From: a virus
Length of the DNA stretch: 24,474 nucleotides
Virus record (IMG/VR): IMGVR_UViG_3300044971_000890
Span: 1 to 24,474 of that record
Direction: 5' to 3' (one strand)
Shown: positions 1 to 9,054 of the stretch, piece by piece
Position numbering within the stretch: position 1 is the first letter of the stretch
Layout: the number at the start of each line of letters is the position of its first letter
Made by a program: the position numbers and the translations under genes
The notes under the pieces: model-generated
Database searches by the model: none
What the model was told of the DNA's origin: nothing
Seen by the model: only the letters and a program-made list of their open reading frames with translations

Positions 1-619
1 CTTTCATTGTAACTGGGCCTACATAGAATTGGTATCCTTCTTTACCATACAATGCAGCTGGAGAAGCATCCAACATTGATTGTAAACGAGCAACAACGTT
101 ACCTGAATTTGTGGCACCTGAACCAGCGCTTACGATAGCAGAGTTATCGATCAAGTATTGAACCATACCACCAGTGTAGAAAGTATTTGATTTCCAGATA
201 CCTAATTCAACTGTTTGAGCAACCTCAGCAGCAACTTGAGCTAATAAGAATTGTTCGAAAGTAGCTGGTAAAGATTCGAAAGCAGAGTAACCAGCTTGAG
301 CAGCTTCCCAAGTTGTTCTCAAATTGTTTTTACACAAAGTTAAGTTAACTTGTTTTTCAACTGTGGTCAATACATACTCACCTAAAGTGATTGAAGATGA
401 ATCAGTGTAATCACAAGTAGCATCAGTTACGCTGATTGATTGTTGCCAGTTACGGATAACTTGCTTGTAAGCAACATTAGGGTGCAAAGTGATTAACTCT
501 TTAGATAAAGTTTCACCACTCAAAAGGGCAGCAGCGATATATTCGTTGCCAAACTGACCAGCATAAGTATTTGGACTTACAGTCGGGCCAGACAATTTGA
601 TGTTTTTTAAATCTTTCAT
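1..619 (-). CDS. Major capsid protein, 3' end cut by the window edge
   Basis: The frame opens at ATG 617-619 (MKDLKNIKLSG...) and runs without a stop to the left edge, giving about 206 N-terminal residues. The sequence resembles the major capsid proteins of Bacteroidota siphophages: an early segment with GQFGNEYIAAALLSG, a cysteine-containing SVTDATCDYTD stretch, then an alpha-rich LTLCKNNLRTTWEAAQAGYSAF region followed by LLAQVAAEVAQ. It would polymerise into the prohead shell. Its position fits, because it directly follows a scaffold-like gene (635-1252) and an XkdF-type protease (1265-1873) in the transcribed direction. Codon composition is cleaner and less AT-biased than in the early genes, as expected for a highly expressed protein. 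The family call rests on sequence resemblance and context; the HK97 fold itself is inferred. Residues beyond the edge cannot be assessed. Confidence 0.85.
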   Translation of the reverse strand, partial: MKDLKNIKLSGPTVSPNTYAGQFGNEYIAAALLSGETLSKELITLHPNVAYKQVIRNWQQSISVTDATCDYTDSSSITLGEYVLTTVEKQVNLTLCKNNLRTTWEAAQAGYSAFESLPATFEQFLLAQVAAEVAQTVELGIWKSNTFYTGGMVQYLIDNSAIVSAGSGATNSGNVVARLQSMLDASPAALYGKEGYQFYVGPVTMK

Positions 620-634
620 TTTATTTGGTTTTTT

Positions 635-1252
635 TTATTTGAATAATTGGTTAAATACTCGGTCAGTTACAGTTTGGTTTCTGTTTTCACCGATTTTAAA
701 TTTGATTGAATTTACTGGATTCGCCTCTGGAGAGTGGAATGATCTTGGAGCTTCCTCAGATGCTAAACGAGATACTAACTCGTCTCTCTCTTCAGTTACA
801 CTTGACAATTTCATTTTAAGAGCATTTAACTCTTCTCTGATTTCAGAAATTTCAGCAGAAAACTCACTTACTTTAGTTGTAGTTTCAGTTAACTTTTTAG
901 GCTTTGCCATTTCCTCAACGATTTGTTCTTTCATTGGTTCATCTTGCATTACTTCCTCAATGATTGGCTCTTCCATTACTTCCTCTTCTTTAGTGGAAAT
1001 TTCCACGATGTAGCCTTTGTCATCAACTGATACAATAGTGCCATCTTCCATAGCGTATTCACCCATTGGAGCTGGGATTTTACCATCTTCAGTAACCACG
1101 AAAATAGCAGAACCAACTTCAAAAGATTCAGCGTCAAATGTAGCTTGACCATCTTCTGTTTTCATTGATGCAAGGTTAACTTCAACTGACGGAGCTTCGG
1201 CTTTAATGCCTAAAGCAACCATCACTCTGTTTAATGTTTCGTTTGCGTTCAT
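635..1252 (-). CDS. Putative capsid scaffolding / assembly protein (205 aa)
   Basis: This gene lies between the protease gene and the capsid gene, the usual place for a scaffold. Residues 1-85 look like a small beta-rich domain (FEVGSAIFVVTEDGKIP, then GTIVSVDDKGYIVEIS). Residues 87-110 are very acidic (EEEVMEEPIIEE...), and about 125-165 form a strongly predicted heptad coiled coil (SEISEIREELNALKMKLSS...). The C-terminus is basic and polar and ends FNQLFK. An acidic linker plus a coiled coil and a short basic tail is a common scaffold layout in which the tail contacts the coat protein; that role is inferred. No enzymatic motif is seen. The start at 1252 leaves a 12-base gap after the protease gene and is the only good ATG. 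The protein could instead be a head decoration protein because of its beta-rich N-terminus. Confidence 0.6.
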   Translation of the reverse strand: MNANETLNRVMVALGIKAEAPSVEVNLASMKTEDGQATFDAESFEVGSAIFVVTEDGKIPAPMGEYAMEDGTIVSVDDKGYIVEISTKEEEVMEEPIIEEVMQDEPMKEQIVEEMAKPKKLTETTTKVSEFSAEISEIREELNALKMKLSSVTEERDELVSRLASEEAPRSFHSPEANPVNSIKFKIGENRNQTVTDRVFNQLFK

Positions 1253-1264
1253 ATTATATATAAC

Positions 1265-1873
1265 TTATTTTTTTTTATTGTTACAATTTTGCCATTCAGT
1301 CAAGATGCTTATTACCTCTTGCAATTTGGCCTCCTCATCGGTTAACTGTTTAGATAACTTTTGTCCTTTGTCAACGAAATAACCTTCAATACTAAAGCCC
1401 TGAACTAATCCAGTTTTCACGTAATCATTCCATACTTCATCATTCTCAACTTTCATTGCCACCATCCAAGTGCCGATTGGATCAGACATCCCATATAAAG
1501 CAGACTTATCCTTCTCCATATCTTCTTTCACCCAAGATTCAACCAGGCATAAGCCTTGAATTTTAACGGCGTGTTCTAAAGTTGCTTGTCCTTGATTACC
1601 TCTTTGCAAATAAAGTTCACTTGCCTTCTTTACAGTTGCTCTTGAGAAGTAACAGTAAAATTCCATACCATCCTGATTTCTATAAATAGGTTTATTTGGT
1701 ATCAATGCTGGGCCAAGTAATATGCGTTTCTCAGCATCAACAGTGGCAAATTTTACCTTATGGTTATTAAGTGCCACGAAGTTAGATTCAATGGCTGGTG
1801 ATTTTACGATACTGATCGCATCGATACCACTTGCCATTTGATCCTCATCAAGTAATAACTCAAGTATTTGCAT
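1265..1873 (-). CDS. XkdF-type prohead serine protease (202 aa)
   Basis: The protein resembles the putative phage serine protease family named after PBSX XkdF. It should trim scaffold and coat protein during head maturation. Visible landmarks are an N-terminal ISIVKSPAIESNFVAL segment (21-36), GPALIPNKPIYR (54-65), a likely catalytic histidine at H101 in TLEHAV, the WMVAMKVEND strand (136-145), and a likely nucleophile S161 in QGFSIEGYF. This H...S arrangement with the GFSIEG motif is characteristic of the family. The start codon overlaps the stop of the preceding 96-aa gene as TAATG, which suggests translational coupling. The scaffold and capsid genes follow. The catalytic assignment is by family resemblance. 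Confidence 0.8.
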   Translation of the reverse strand: MQILELLLDEDQMASGIDAISIVKSPAIESNFVALNNHKVKFATVDAEKRILLGPALIPNKPIYRNQDGMEFYCYFSRATVKKASELYLQRGNQGQATLEHAVKIQGLCLVESWVKEDMEKDKSALYGMSDPIGTWMVAMKVENDEVWNDYVKTGLVQGFSIEGYFVDKGQKLSKQLTDEEAKLQEVISILTEWQNCNNKKK

Positions 1874-2163
1874 TATTTAATACGGCTATAAAGTTTAGTA
1901 CAAACTGCAAGTTTTTCTTGCAACATCTTTTTGCCTTTAGTAATTCTATCCATTAAAGGAGTATCACCAATTTGCTTTGATAGTTTATCCATCAATTCAA
2001 ACTCTGGAATCATATTGTTTAATGAATCCATATTGCTTTTGATTTTATTTTGCACTTCATTTAATTTAGCTTCCAACTGTGGCATTTGCATCGCCAAGTC
2101 GTTTATAGATGTTTCGATTGCATCTATTTTGCCCAAATCAATTTTAAAACCTTTCTTTTGCAT
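1873..2163 (-). CDS. Small coiled-coil protein between tape measure and protease (96 aa)
   Basis: No family is recognised with confidence. The protein is almost wholly helical with heptads (KIDAIETSINDLAMQMPQLEAKL, then NEVQNKIKSNMDSLNNMIPEF) and a basic C-terminal third (KGKKMLQEKLAVCTKLYSRIK). It has no membrane segment and no signal peptide. It starts 15 bases after the tape measure stop, and its own stop shares a base with the protease start (TAATG), so it belongs to the late operon. A structural or assembly-chaperone role at the tail/head junction of the operon is likely from position, but nothing in the sequence specifies which. Confidence 0.6.
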   Translation of the reverse strand: MQKKGFKIDLGKIDAIETSINDLAMQMPQLEAKLNEVQNKIKSNMDSLNNMIPEFELMDKLSKQIGDTPLMDRITKGKKMLQEKLAVCTKLYSRIK

Positions 2164-2178
2164 ATATTATAAAATAAA

Positions 2179-4080
2179 TTAACCGCCTAATGTTGCATTT
2201 TGGCTTATGCGACGATCAAGACTTTGACGGCTTGTTACATCATTACCCACGACATACGCTTTTTGAGGGCCACCAACCGCACCTTGTAAGCTTTTAGCCA
2301 TCTGTGTTGAGGAATCAACTTGACCTCCAACAACGCCTATTGATGGACCAGTGCTTACGGATGCACCACCTCCAGTATCAACACCCATTTTGCTTGCTTG
2401 TTCTGATATCTTTTTTATGTTTGCAATACCTGAAGCAATTACAGAGGCCATCAATACAAAGTTTAAAGGTGGTGGAGCTGCTGCCAAGGCCTTATTTGCT
2501 GCAACATAAGTATCAATAATAGCTTGACCGATAGCTAAAGCCGTTGCACCTTTAGAGTTTTCTTTTAGTAAACCTTGAATATTACCCAATACTTGTTTAG
2601 TAACATCAAGTTGGCTTTGCAACTGTGCTTCTTGTTGAGCTTGGAGTGCTTTAGTTTCTTCTTGTTGCTTTTTAGTTAAGTCTAATTTTTGTTGAGCAAT
2701 GGTTTTTTCAATGTCTAAAGTATCCTGGCCATTCTTTAATCTATTATTGTATATTTTTTCGTTTTTAGCAAGTTCTAAATCAAGTAAAGTTTGTTGCAAT
2801 ACTTTCTCATCCTCAATAGTTTGCATTGCGATGAGTTTTTTACGCTCATATTTATCAGAAATGGTTTTCTCTTCCAAAGCATATTGATCTTTTGCTTGTT
2901 GCTCTTCAATTTGCTTTTTCTTTTCTCCTTCCTCTTCTGCTTTTTTATCAGCATCCGCATTGATTTTAGCAATATTTAGTTTATATTGTTTATTGATCAA
3001 TTCTAATGCTTTGGCCTTCTCTTTTGCATTCATTGTTGAACGCTCTATATCACGCTTCGCATTGTCATTGTCAATCTCGGCTTGCTTCAAAGCCTTTTCT
3101 TTTTCAGTCTTAATTGAATCAACGGCAAGTTTTTCTTCTAATGCTCTAATTTTGTCGGCTGATTCTTGCCTTTGTTTATTATAATCTGCAATTCGTTTTT
3201 GCCTTTCCTCTGCTTGTTTCTTCTCCTCCTCGGCTTTAGCTTTTTTAGCGTCTACATCTTCTTTCTCAATCTTTTGGTTTTCTTTAGCAAACTCTCTTCT
3301 TTTATTGGCAAGATTGGTCTCAGTATTTAGGATTTGTATTTCCGCTTCTTGTAGTGCTTTTTTGCGTTCTTTTGATTCACCATTTAAAGCAATTTCTTTT
3401 CTAATATTCTCGGCTTTCTTTTTAGCGTTCTTTAATTCCTCTGCTGCCAAGCTTGTCTCGGCATCAGAAATCTTTTTAAGTGCTGCCTTCCTTTCCTCAA
3501 GTGATTTATTTGTGTCATTTAAAATCTCTTTTGCCTCTGCTAAATCTTTGTTTTGTTTTGCTCTTTTAAGGGCAAGTGATTCTTCAGCGTCTTCAACCTC
3601 TTTAATACTATCAGCTAAATCAGATGCTTGATCACCAGTTACGCCAAACCATCCAGCAACGGCCTCTAATACCCCAATAAATTTATCAGCTAAAAATATA
3701 GCAAAGTCTTGGACAACCTTAACAACTGGACTTATGATGCCATTAAATATTGCAGTAATCTTGGCAAGTTTACCCATCCCCTCATCTGTTGATGTAAGGG
3801 CCTTGTATAATACCATAAATGCACCAGCAATCGCAGCTACAGTCGCAACTATGGGATTGGCTAATAAAGAAAATAACTGTTTTCCAAAGCTTCCAAGTGA
3901 TGATGCTGCTTGACCAACTGGGCCAGGTATTGCACCGAATTTATCTCCGATGCCACCAATCTTATCACCCATCTTGCCAAATGTACTATCGGCTTTATTG
4001 CCTAATTTGTCAATAGAGCTTGTGGCTTTGTCAACCTTACTTACATTGACATCTATATCGTAGGTTATTTTCTCACTCAT
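2179..4080 (-). CDS. Tail tape measure protein (633 aa)
   Basis: This is a typical tape measure: an N-terminal Gly-rich region (residues 23-65, GKMGDKIGGIGDKFGAIPGPVG), a hydrophobic stretch at about 70-95 (LLANPIVATVAAIAGAFMVL), then a very long charged coiled coil of Glu/Lys/Ala/Gln repeats from about 155 to 510. A second small-residue hydrophobic segment near 525-570 (ALAIGQAIIDTYVAANKALA..., NFVLMASVIASGIANI) precedes a Gly/Ser-rich tail. It would be stretched inside the tail tube and set its length. At the usual roughly 1.5 angstrom per residue, 633 residues predicts a tail near 95 nm. The start is fixed by an ATGA overlap with the 48-aa gene upstream. The order tape measure then protease then capsid is unusual. 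Confidence 0.88.
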   Translation of the reverse strand: MSEKITYDIDVNVSKVDKATSSIDKLGNKADSTFGKMGDKIGGIGDKFGAIPGPVGQAASSLGSFGKQLFSLLANPIVATVAAIAGAFMVLYKALTSTDEGMGKLAKITAIFNGIISPVVKVVQDFAIFLADKFIGVLEAVAGWFGVTGDQASDLADSIKEVEDAEESLALKRAKQNKDLAEAKEILNDTNKSLEERKAALKKISDAETSLAAEELKNAKKKAENIRKEIALNGESKERKKALQEAEIQILNTETNLANKRREFAKENQKIEKEDVDAKKAKAEEEKKQAEERQKRIADYNKQRQESADKIRALEEKLAVDSIKTEKEKALKQAEIDNDNAKRDIERSTMNAKEKAKALELINKQYKLNIAKINADADKKAEEEGEKKKQIEEQQAKDQYALEEKTISDKYERKKLIAMQTIEDEKVLQQTLLDLELAKNEKIYNNRLKNGQDTLDIEKTIAQQKLDLTKKQQEETKALQAQQEAQLQSQLDVTKQVLGNIQGLLKENSKGATALAIGQAIIDTYVAANKALAAAPPPLNFVLMASVIASGIANIKKISEQASKMGVDTGGGASVSTGPSIGVVGGQVDSSTQMAKSLQGAVGGPQKAYVVGNDVTSRQSLDRRISQNATLGG

Positions 4081-4223
4081 ATGCTTTTAAATCTTCTTTT
4101 GAGGGCCTTTACTTTATTCGCCCATCCTTTTTTTATCTCGTGCTTACCTTTAGTAATCTCAACTGTATCAGATACCTTAATCCATTCGTGAGATTGTGCA
4201 AGTTTTATTATTTCGTTTATCAT
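4077..4223 (-). CDS. 48-aa basic protein coupled to tail protein and tape measure
   Basis: This short frame fills the gap between the 894-aa tail gene and the tape measure. ATG at 4221-4223 overlaps the upstream TGA (ATGA), and its own TGA overlaps the tape measure ATG (ATGA). The protein begins MINEIIKLAQSHEWIKVSDT and ends with a basic helix (KKGWANKVKALKRRFKSI). It has no cysteines, membrane segment or recognised motif. Exact tiling between two late genes with couplers at both ends argues strongly that it is translated. The function is unknown; a small tail-assembly factor or tape-measure partner is a positional guess. Confidence 0.65.
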   Translation of the reverse strand: MINEIIKLAQSHEWIKVSDTVEITKGKHEIKKGWANKVKALKRRFKSI

Positions 4224-6904
4224 ATAATTCGCTCTATTGTAAATGATGTTCTGGTTATGTCAACCGTTTTCGTTGATCCGTCTAAAGTATAAGCTCTTAA
4301 CTTTATAACTTGATTTTCTCCTATTGTCGCACTTGCAATCAAATTAATGCTTATCACCCCATTAGCGTGAACTTCTTGGTAGCCTTCAGTTTGCACATCG
4401 TCAATATTAACTTCAAAGCCAACTTTAGCCGATGAACTATTGTCGATTACCATATTGACATTGATTCTATATTGCCCAGATGTGTTTATGGTTACCTGGC
4501 TATTGGCAAGGTCATAAGTATAGAATCTTTGATCGCCATCAAAACCCACATCAGTCAAAGTTATTGCTTGAGCCGTTGGAGTAACCGTTATAGGTAAGTT
4601 TGAATAATTCCACATCGTTACTTTGTTAAGTGAAATCAATGGGAGTATATTATCCATAATTGGAGTAATCATTGATTGAGCTGATATGTTGAATGTTTCT
4701 ATATCAACCGCATCAGTAGTATAAATGCCTCCGCCCTCAATCGCATTGGCTAAAGCTTTACGGATTGGATTGCCATCAATAAAAGTCTTCCCAGCGTCCG
4801 TTGCAACCACCGTATTAAATGTAGGTTTCTTGCCAGTTGTTGAAGTAACTTGTAAATAGTTTACATTCGGATAAGTTATCAATTCAATGACGGCTTTTTG
4901 GCTTAACAAATCATATTGTATTTTCTGAATCTTATAGTAATTACCACTTATAGCCACATTGTCGTTTAGTTTCATATTAAGCCAGACGCCAACTGGTAAC
5001 ACCGCATTAACCACAACAATTCGGCTTCTTGATGAATAAAGCCTTGATAGGTATTTATTCCAATACATCCAATACATAGAATTGATTGGCATATTGCCTT
5101 TAAGTGGTGCTTCAAGCCCAAATGCAGTTGAATAAGCTCCAGATGTATAATTGCTAAATGGTGATGATGGCGGATATTGAGTGATTAGCGTAGTGCCAAC
5201 ATAAAAACTATTAGCGACCATTTTTATATTTGTATTTCGGCCATTATAGAACAATATTAGTTTCTGGTCAACCCCTTGAGATTCTGAATTGATGATAAAC
5301 GGCATTTCTATGTCCGTATTGCTGATCATATTCCCTGAAGTGTCAACCTCTTGGATTAATGTGATTGGGTTAACCTGGAATACAGTCTCAAACTCAATCG
5401 GCTCGTCTGAAAAGTCAACATCTGGTCTAAAGGTAACATCCCCAAAGTTTCGTTTATAGGTTGTCTTAAAAAATGTCTGTGGTAAAGCTTCACCTTCCTT
5501 GTGCTTCATTGTAATTGATGATGGCACATTCATCTTCCTATGAGTTAGATTCTTAAAATCTATAAACTCAGTGTACTCGACATTCTGACCTAAAGCATAC
5601 CAATCCTCAATGTTATGCAACTCAAAACCATTGATGGTATTTGACGGCACAAGCACTGCATTAAACATCTGAAGAACAGAATTGAAAAACTCTGAAACTT
5701 TAATCTCTGGCATCACTCTGGCCATATCAACTAAAACTTGGCTTGTAGGCGGAGACAATAAACATGCAATGCTACCATCAACCACCGCATCAACTGGTGT
5801 ATTGTAAATAAATTGAACAACATCACCTTTGCTTAATCTTAAAAAGTTACAAAATTGCTGACCACTACTAACCCATTGAGCTGCCGTTTTGTTCTGATAA
5901 AAGCCTTTAGTTTTGCCATTAACAATAACTTTAACGCCAAGCGTTGGAGTAAATGTAGGGGCAACCAATGGAGTGTAATTTGTAATCGTTAAACCAAAAG
6001 TATATTGACCAGTTTCAGGGCAAGTGTAAGTGTATGTTGTGTTATTCCACGCCCCACTTGTATTGCCAGTTACAACTGTATTACCAACTGGAAGAGCAAA
6101 CCAAGTGTTTAATGTGCTTGTAGGTCTAAATATATTCTGTGGTGTTGAATCATTAGCCTCAAAGTTACCATAGTTATTGCCGTTAATACGATCAAAATAA
6201 CTTCCAGGTGCTTCTTGTGGCGTTACATAAAGATACTCAAACTCTGGTCTTGACAATAAACTCCCACTTAAACTAAAACCCTCTGCCGTAAAGATATTTT
6301 CAATCATATCTTTAAGCAAAATTGATGGCCTTAATCCTTTATAGTTGATTGTGTTTTGTACACCTATGTCGTAGCTTACCCCACCACTCTTTTTGCAATA
6401 TCTGTATCCGTATCCGTAGTCCTTTAAATCCCAAATAATAGCACCGCCTAAAATACCCCCAGTCCAAGACGAAACGACTAAAGCATTGCTGATTGTATGT
6501 AAGTAGTTTGACCAGTCAATTTCGGGCAATGTCTTCTCACCCCAATTTACTAAAAGCTTTTTAGTTGTGCCATAGAAAACTATATTATAACTGCTTGGGA
6601 GTCCGTCAATAAATTTAACTTCGAGCAATTCAATCTCACCAGTAAACACTGGCAAGCCGTGGATGTAAATTTCCCCACTTAACGCAAAGTTCTGATTCCA
6701 AGATTGCAAAAGGACATTCTCGTCAAAATAGTTTTGAAATATCTTATTGTTTGATTCTGTAGCTGGTATGGTAAAGTTCTGTGAAAAGTCAGTAAAGACT
6801 GTATCAATCTTTGAATAGTCTTTTATCTGTCTGTTCAGCTCGATTGATTCATCTTGAAACAAGTCAACCAATTTACCATCTATAATAAGCGAAAAGTACA
6901 ACAT
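4220..6904 (-). CDS. Large tail tip / baseplate-type protein (894 aa)
   Basis: A long beta-rich structural protein. The N-terminus (MLYFSLIIDGKLVDLFQDES, then FTDFSQNFTIPATESNNKIF and YIHGLPVFTGEIELLEV) matches a class of tail proteins seen in Bacteroidota phages and resembles the start of Dit/Tal-like tail tip proteins. The middle has many Thr/Asn/Gly-rich strands (about 260-330, probably a carbohydrate-binding-like insert), and residues near 400-470 carry MARVMPEIKVSEFFNSVLQMFN, as in tail hub proteins. The C-terminal 150 residues look like a trimeric adhesin-like beta domain (QAITLTDVGFDGDQRFYTYD...). Start and stop overlap both neighbours (TAATG upstream, ATGA downstream). The exact tail role is inferred from size, composition and position before the tape measure. 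Confidence 0.65.
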   Translation of the reverse strand: MLYFSLIIDGKLVDLFQDESIELNRQIKDYSKIDTVFTDFSQNFTIPATESNNKIFQNYFDENVLLQSWNQNFALSGEIYIHGLPVFTGEIELLEVKFIDGLPSSYNIVFYGTTKKLLVNWGEKTLPEIDWSNYLHTISNALVVSSWTGGILGGAIIWDLKDYGYGYRYCKKSGGVSYDIGVQNTINYKGLRPSILLKDMIENIFTAEGFSLSGSLLSRPEFEYLYVTPQEAPGSYFDRINGNNYGNFEANDSTPQNIFRPTSTLNTWFALPVGNTVVTGNTSGAWNNTTYTYTCPETGQYTFGLTITNYTPLVAPTFTPTLGVKVIVNGKTKGFYQNKTAAQWVSSGQQFCNFLRLSKGDVVQFIYNTPVDAVVDGSIACLLSPPTSQVLVDMARVMPEIKVSEFFNSVLQMFNAVLVPSNTINGFELHNIEDWYALGQNVEYTEFIDFKNLTHRKMNVPSSITMKHKEGEALPQTFFKTTYKRNFGDVTFRPDVDFSDEPIEFETVFQVNPITLIQEVDTSGNMISNTDIEMPFIINSESQGVDQKLILFYNGRNTNIKMVANSFYVGTTLITQYPPSSPFSNYTSGAYSTAFGLEAPLKGNMPINSMYWMYWNKYLSRLYSSRSRIVVVNAVLPVGVWLNMKLNDNVAISGNYYKIQKIQYDLLSQKAVIELITYPNVNYLQVTSTTGKKPTFNTVVATDAGKTFIDGNPIRKALANAIEGGGIYTTDAVDIETFNISAQSMITPIMDNILPLISLNKVTMWNYSNLPITVTPTAQAITLTDVGFDGDQRFYTYDLANSQVTINTSGQYRINVNMVIDNSSSAKVGFEVNIDDVQTEGYQEVHANGVISINLIASATIGENQVIKLRAYTLDGSTKTVDITRTSFTIERII

Positions 6905-8013
6905 TATCTTACTATGCTATTGATTAGTGGTTGAGCGTATTCAAAATTAAAAGTATACATTATTAGCTTATCGTTTTTAGCCGTCTTTTTATCAAAGGCA
7001 GAATCCACGATCTGACAAGCATAGGTTTTAGCATTGTAATAAACAAATACTGCCGAGCTTAAAAGCAACTGTTGGAAATAATCGACATAAGATTCGGGAA
7101 TCCAGTTAGTATTTGCAAGTTGCTTGTATACACCTTGAATATTGTAAGGTGTTTTGATCCCAACGCCATAAGTCCAGGCCTCTGCCATATTAGTTTGTGC
7201 ATATATGCCTTTGTAATATTCCTCTTTAGTTGTAGTCATTGCAACCTTGCTTACCGCATTAAATGAATACCCCTCAATAACGCCATACCTATTTTTGAAT
7301 AAAATAGTTGTAGTGCCGTATTTGTTAGGGCAATCAAACTTGACGCTTATGGTTTCCGATCCAGTTGAGTAATTGAATACGATATTGATATCCGATCCCC
7401 AAGTACCTCCAGCCGTTATGAGTTGTTTTAGCTCAACCGCTTGGATATATGTACTTGAATTAGTAACCGCAGTCGGAGTGATAGTACTTGTGCCACAAAC
7501 AATGCTTGTGATTTTAGTCGCATCATACCATAAATAATCGTATTGCGTTTCTGTGGTAAGGTATACCGTTGCTCTATCTGTTAAAACTCTCTTTGTAGTT
7601 GCCTGGTTAAACCCTTCAAGTGTATACTCGTATCCTTTAGTGGCTAAAATGACATTACTTGTTACTGGAGACGATGAACCACCGCCCCAAAATCCATTTA
7701 CTTTAACTGCACAATAAACCGCACCGCTTCCAATGGTTGATGTGGATGCTCCAATGGTTAAAAAATTGTCGCTTATATATTGAGTTACAATTTTACTTAT
7801 ATCAATCCAACTTCTATTGCCAGCGTAAGTATCAGGAAGCCTATTTATTTCTGCTATTGGTGAAGCTGGTATGGTGGTCGTGCCACTCCAAACATAGATT
7901 TTGTACTGATAAACGAAATTAGGTTGAGCGTAATCAGTATCATACGCTTGATATATCATAGAGCTTAATGCTCCTTTTATACTTGTAGGTTGTACGGTTA
8001 AACTTATTGACAT
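6904..8013 (-). CDS. Distal tail-like structural protein (369 aa)
   Basis: A beta-rich protein of Thr/Ser/Tyr/Val strands with no enzymatic motif. It begins MSISLTVQPTSIKGALSSMI, followed by YKIYVWSGTTTIPASPIAEI and WIDISKIVTQYISDNF. The C-terminus carries YACQIVDSAFDKKTAKNDKL and ends QPLINSIVR. The pattern fits a tail tip or distal-tail ring protein from Bacteroidota phages that forms a platform for the 894-aa protein next to it. Both junctions are single-base TAATG overlaps, so it is coupled with its neighbours in the tail operon. Family membership is not certain; a minor tail tube or adaptor protein is the alternative. Confidence 0.55.
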   Translation of the reverse strand: MSISLTVQPTSIKGALSSMIYQAYDTDYAQPNFVYQYKIYVWSGTTTIPASPIAEINRLPDTYAGNRSWIDISKIVTQYISDNFLTIGASTSTIGSGAVYCAVKVNGFWGGGSSSPVTSNVILATKGYEYTLEGFNQATTKRVLTDRATVYLTTETQYDYLWYDATKITSIVCGTSTITPTAVTNSSTYIQAVELKQLITAGGTWGSDINIVFNYSTGSETISVKFDCPNKYGTTTILFKNRYGVIEGYSFNAVSKVAMTTTKEEYYKGIYAQTNMAEAWTYGVGIKTPYNIQGVYKQLANTNWIPESYVDYFQQLLLSSAVFVYYNAKTYACQIVDSAFDKKTAKNDKLIMYTFNFEYAQPLINSIVR

Positions 8014-8573
8014 TATTTTTTTGCTTTATTAAGGACTATGCCTATGTATTTATAAAAATCTTTACCTAATGCTTTGCTTAATTTATCCTCGTATTTATCA
8101 ACCGCAGTTTCAACGCTACGATCAATAAACGGATAAGCTTCAATTCCAAAGTATTTTATTTTTCTATTCATACAAAAGGCCATTGCTTTCCTATTGTTTT
8201 TTGTGTTCTTTAAAAATTCGCCAGTCTTGGTGTCTCTTGGTCTTAATCTTTTTTGACCAGTCCACTTATCCATCTGTTCAACTGGTATGCCCTTTCCTGG
8301 TTGTCTGCCATTATTGACATAAATACCATATTGATTCATAGATATACCCGACAATCCGTTTGGCAAACTAACAACATTTATTGAGTTGATTAATTGCCCA
8401 GACGCTGAATGATTAGCCGTTATTGATTTCACCCTCACATTCTTTGGCTTGCCATTCTTCCAATTAGCTCTGTATGTTTTGCGTTTTACCTTTGCCCCCA
8501 GATTGATTTTCATCTGATCAGCAAGGAAATCAAACATCCCTCTAAACTCTCTATTAAAATTAGCAATATCCAT
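8013..8573 (-). CDS. HK97 gp10-like tail completion / neck protein (186 aa)
   Basis: The segment SASGQLINSINVVSLPNG... MNQYGIYVNNGRQPGKGIPVEQ (about 76-122) has the layout of HK97-gp10-like proteins: a variable strand pair, then a YGxYVnnGR turn and a basic loop. The N-terminal helix (NFNREFRGMFDFLADQMKINL) and the C-terminal helical part (IDRSVETAVDKYEDKLSKALG) also fit. Such proteins join head and tail or cap the tail tube. The protein is basic and has no signal peptide. It overlaps the 164-aa gene by 14 bases and the 369-aa gene by one base (TAATG). The family call is by motif layout only. Confidence 0.65.
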   Translation of the reverse strand: MDIANFNREFRGMFDFLADQMKINLGAKVKRKTYRANWKNGKPKNVRVKSITANHSASGQLINSINVVSLPNGLSGISMNQYGIYVNNGRQPGKGIPVEQMDKWTGQKRLRPRDTKTGEFLKNTKNNRKAMAFCMNRKIKYFGIEAYPFIDRSVETAVDKYEDKLSKALGKDFYKYIGIVLNKAKK

Positions 8574-9054
8574 CAGTTACAATAGGATTGGCAACATCTA
8601 TATTTAAGCTTACAGTAAATCCAGCAATAACATCGTCATAAGTCTCCTCAAATGCAGTAAACAAAATCGGCCTTTGTATTTCCAAGGCATTGTAGTAAAG
8701 CTCTTCGTATTTTTTAACTGCGATGGCAAAGTCAACATATAATTGCTGAAGCACCATTGCATAGTTGTTATTCTCTGTATACCCAATTTCTGAATAAAGC
8801 GTTTCTTGGTTTAATCCTTGATTTTCTGTTGTGATAGTGTTTACTCTGTCAGCAATCATAATATTTACCTGAACGGTTGCCATTGGTGATCCTAAAGAAA
8901 CCTGGCCGATATTAGTGTGCATATACGGATAAACCAACATTGACCTCATATTTGTTTCAGTAATATTGCCGTGAGAATATCTTGCACCGATTTCGGTTGC
9001 CACATCTTTACAGAATGCGAGTGCAGTGCCGATATGATTTTTATCTTTTTGCAT
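8560..9054 (-). CDS. Putative tail terminator / minor tail protein (164 aa)
   Basis: Soluble alpha/beta protein with a central strand SLGSPMATVQVNIMIADRV, an alpha segment YAMVLQQLYVDFAIAVKKYEELY, and a last strand pair VIAGFTVSLNIDVANPIV. A final domain with a beta strand that describes an offset (FTAFEETYDDVIAGFTVSL) is reminiscent of tail terminator proteins, and its position next to a gp10-like protein is typical of that neck-tail group. ATG 9052-9054 lies 9 bases past the stop of the 240-aa frame, but inside the last codons of the -1 frame (stop at 9041). Its translation may therefore be influenced by frameshifting upstream. Function is inferred from position and resemblance. Confidence 0.5.
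   Translation of the reverse strand: MQKDKNHIGTALAFCKDVATEIGARYSHGNITETNMRSMLVYPYMHTNIGQVSLGSPMATVQVNIMIADRVNTITTENQGLNQETLYSEIGYTENNNYAMVLQQLYVDFAIAVKKYEELYYNALEIQRPILFTAFEETYDDVIAGFTVSLNIDVANPIVTDGYC

Noticed and set aside
597-1013. Plus-strand frames such as 597-1013, 3305-3631, 18568-18804 and 21889-22260
   Set aside because: All are antisense shadows of well supported minus-strand genes, with low-complexity Ser/Leu/Phe composition.
2180-4080. Repeat array in the tape measure gene
   Set aside because: The repetitive look comes from coiled-coil Glu/Lys/Ala codons, not from exact DNA repeats.
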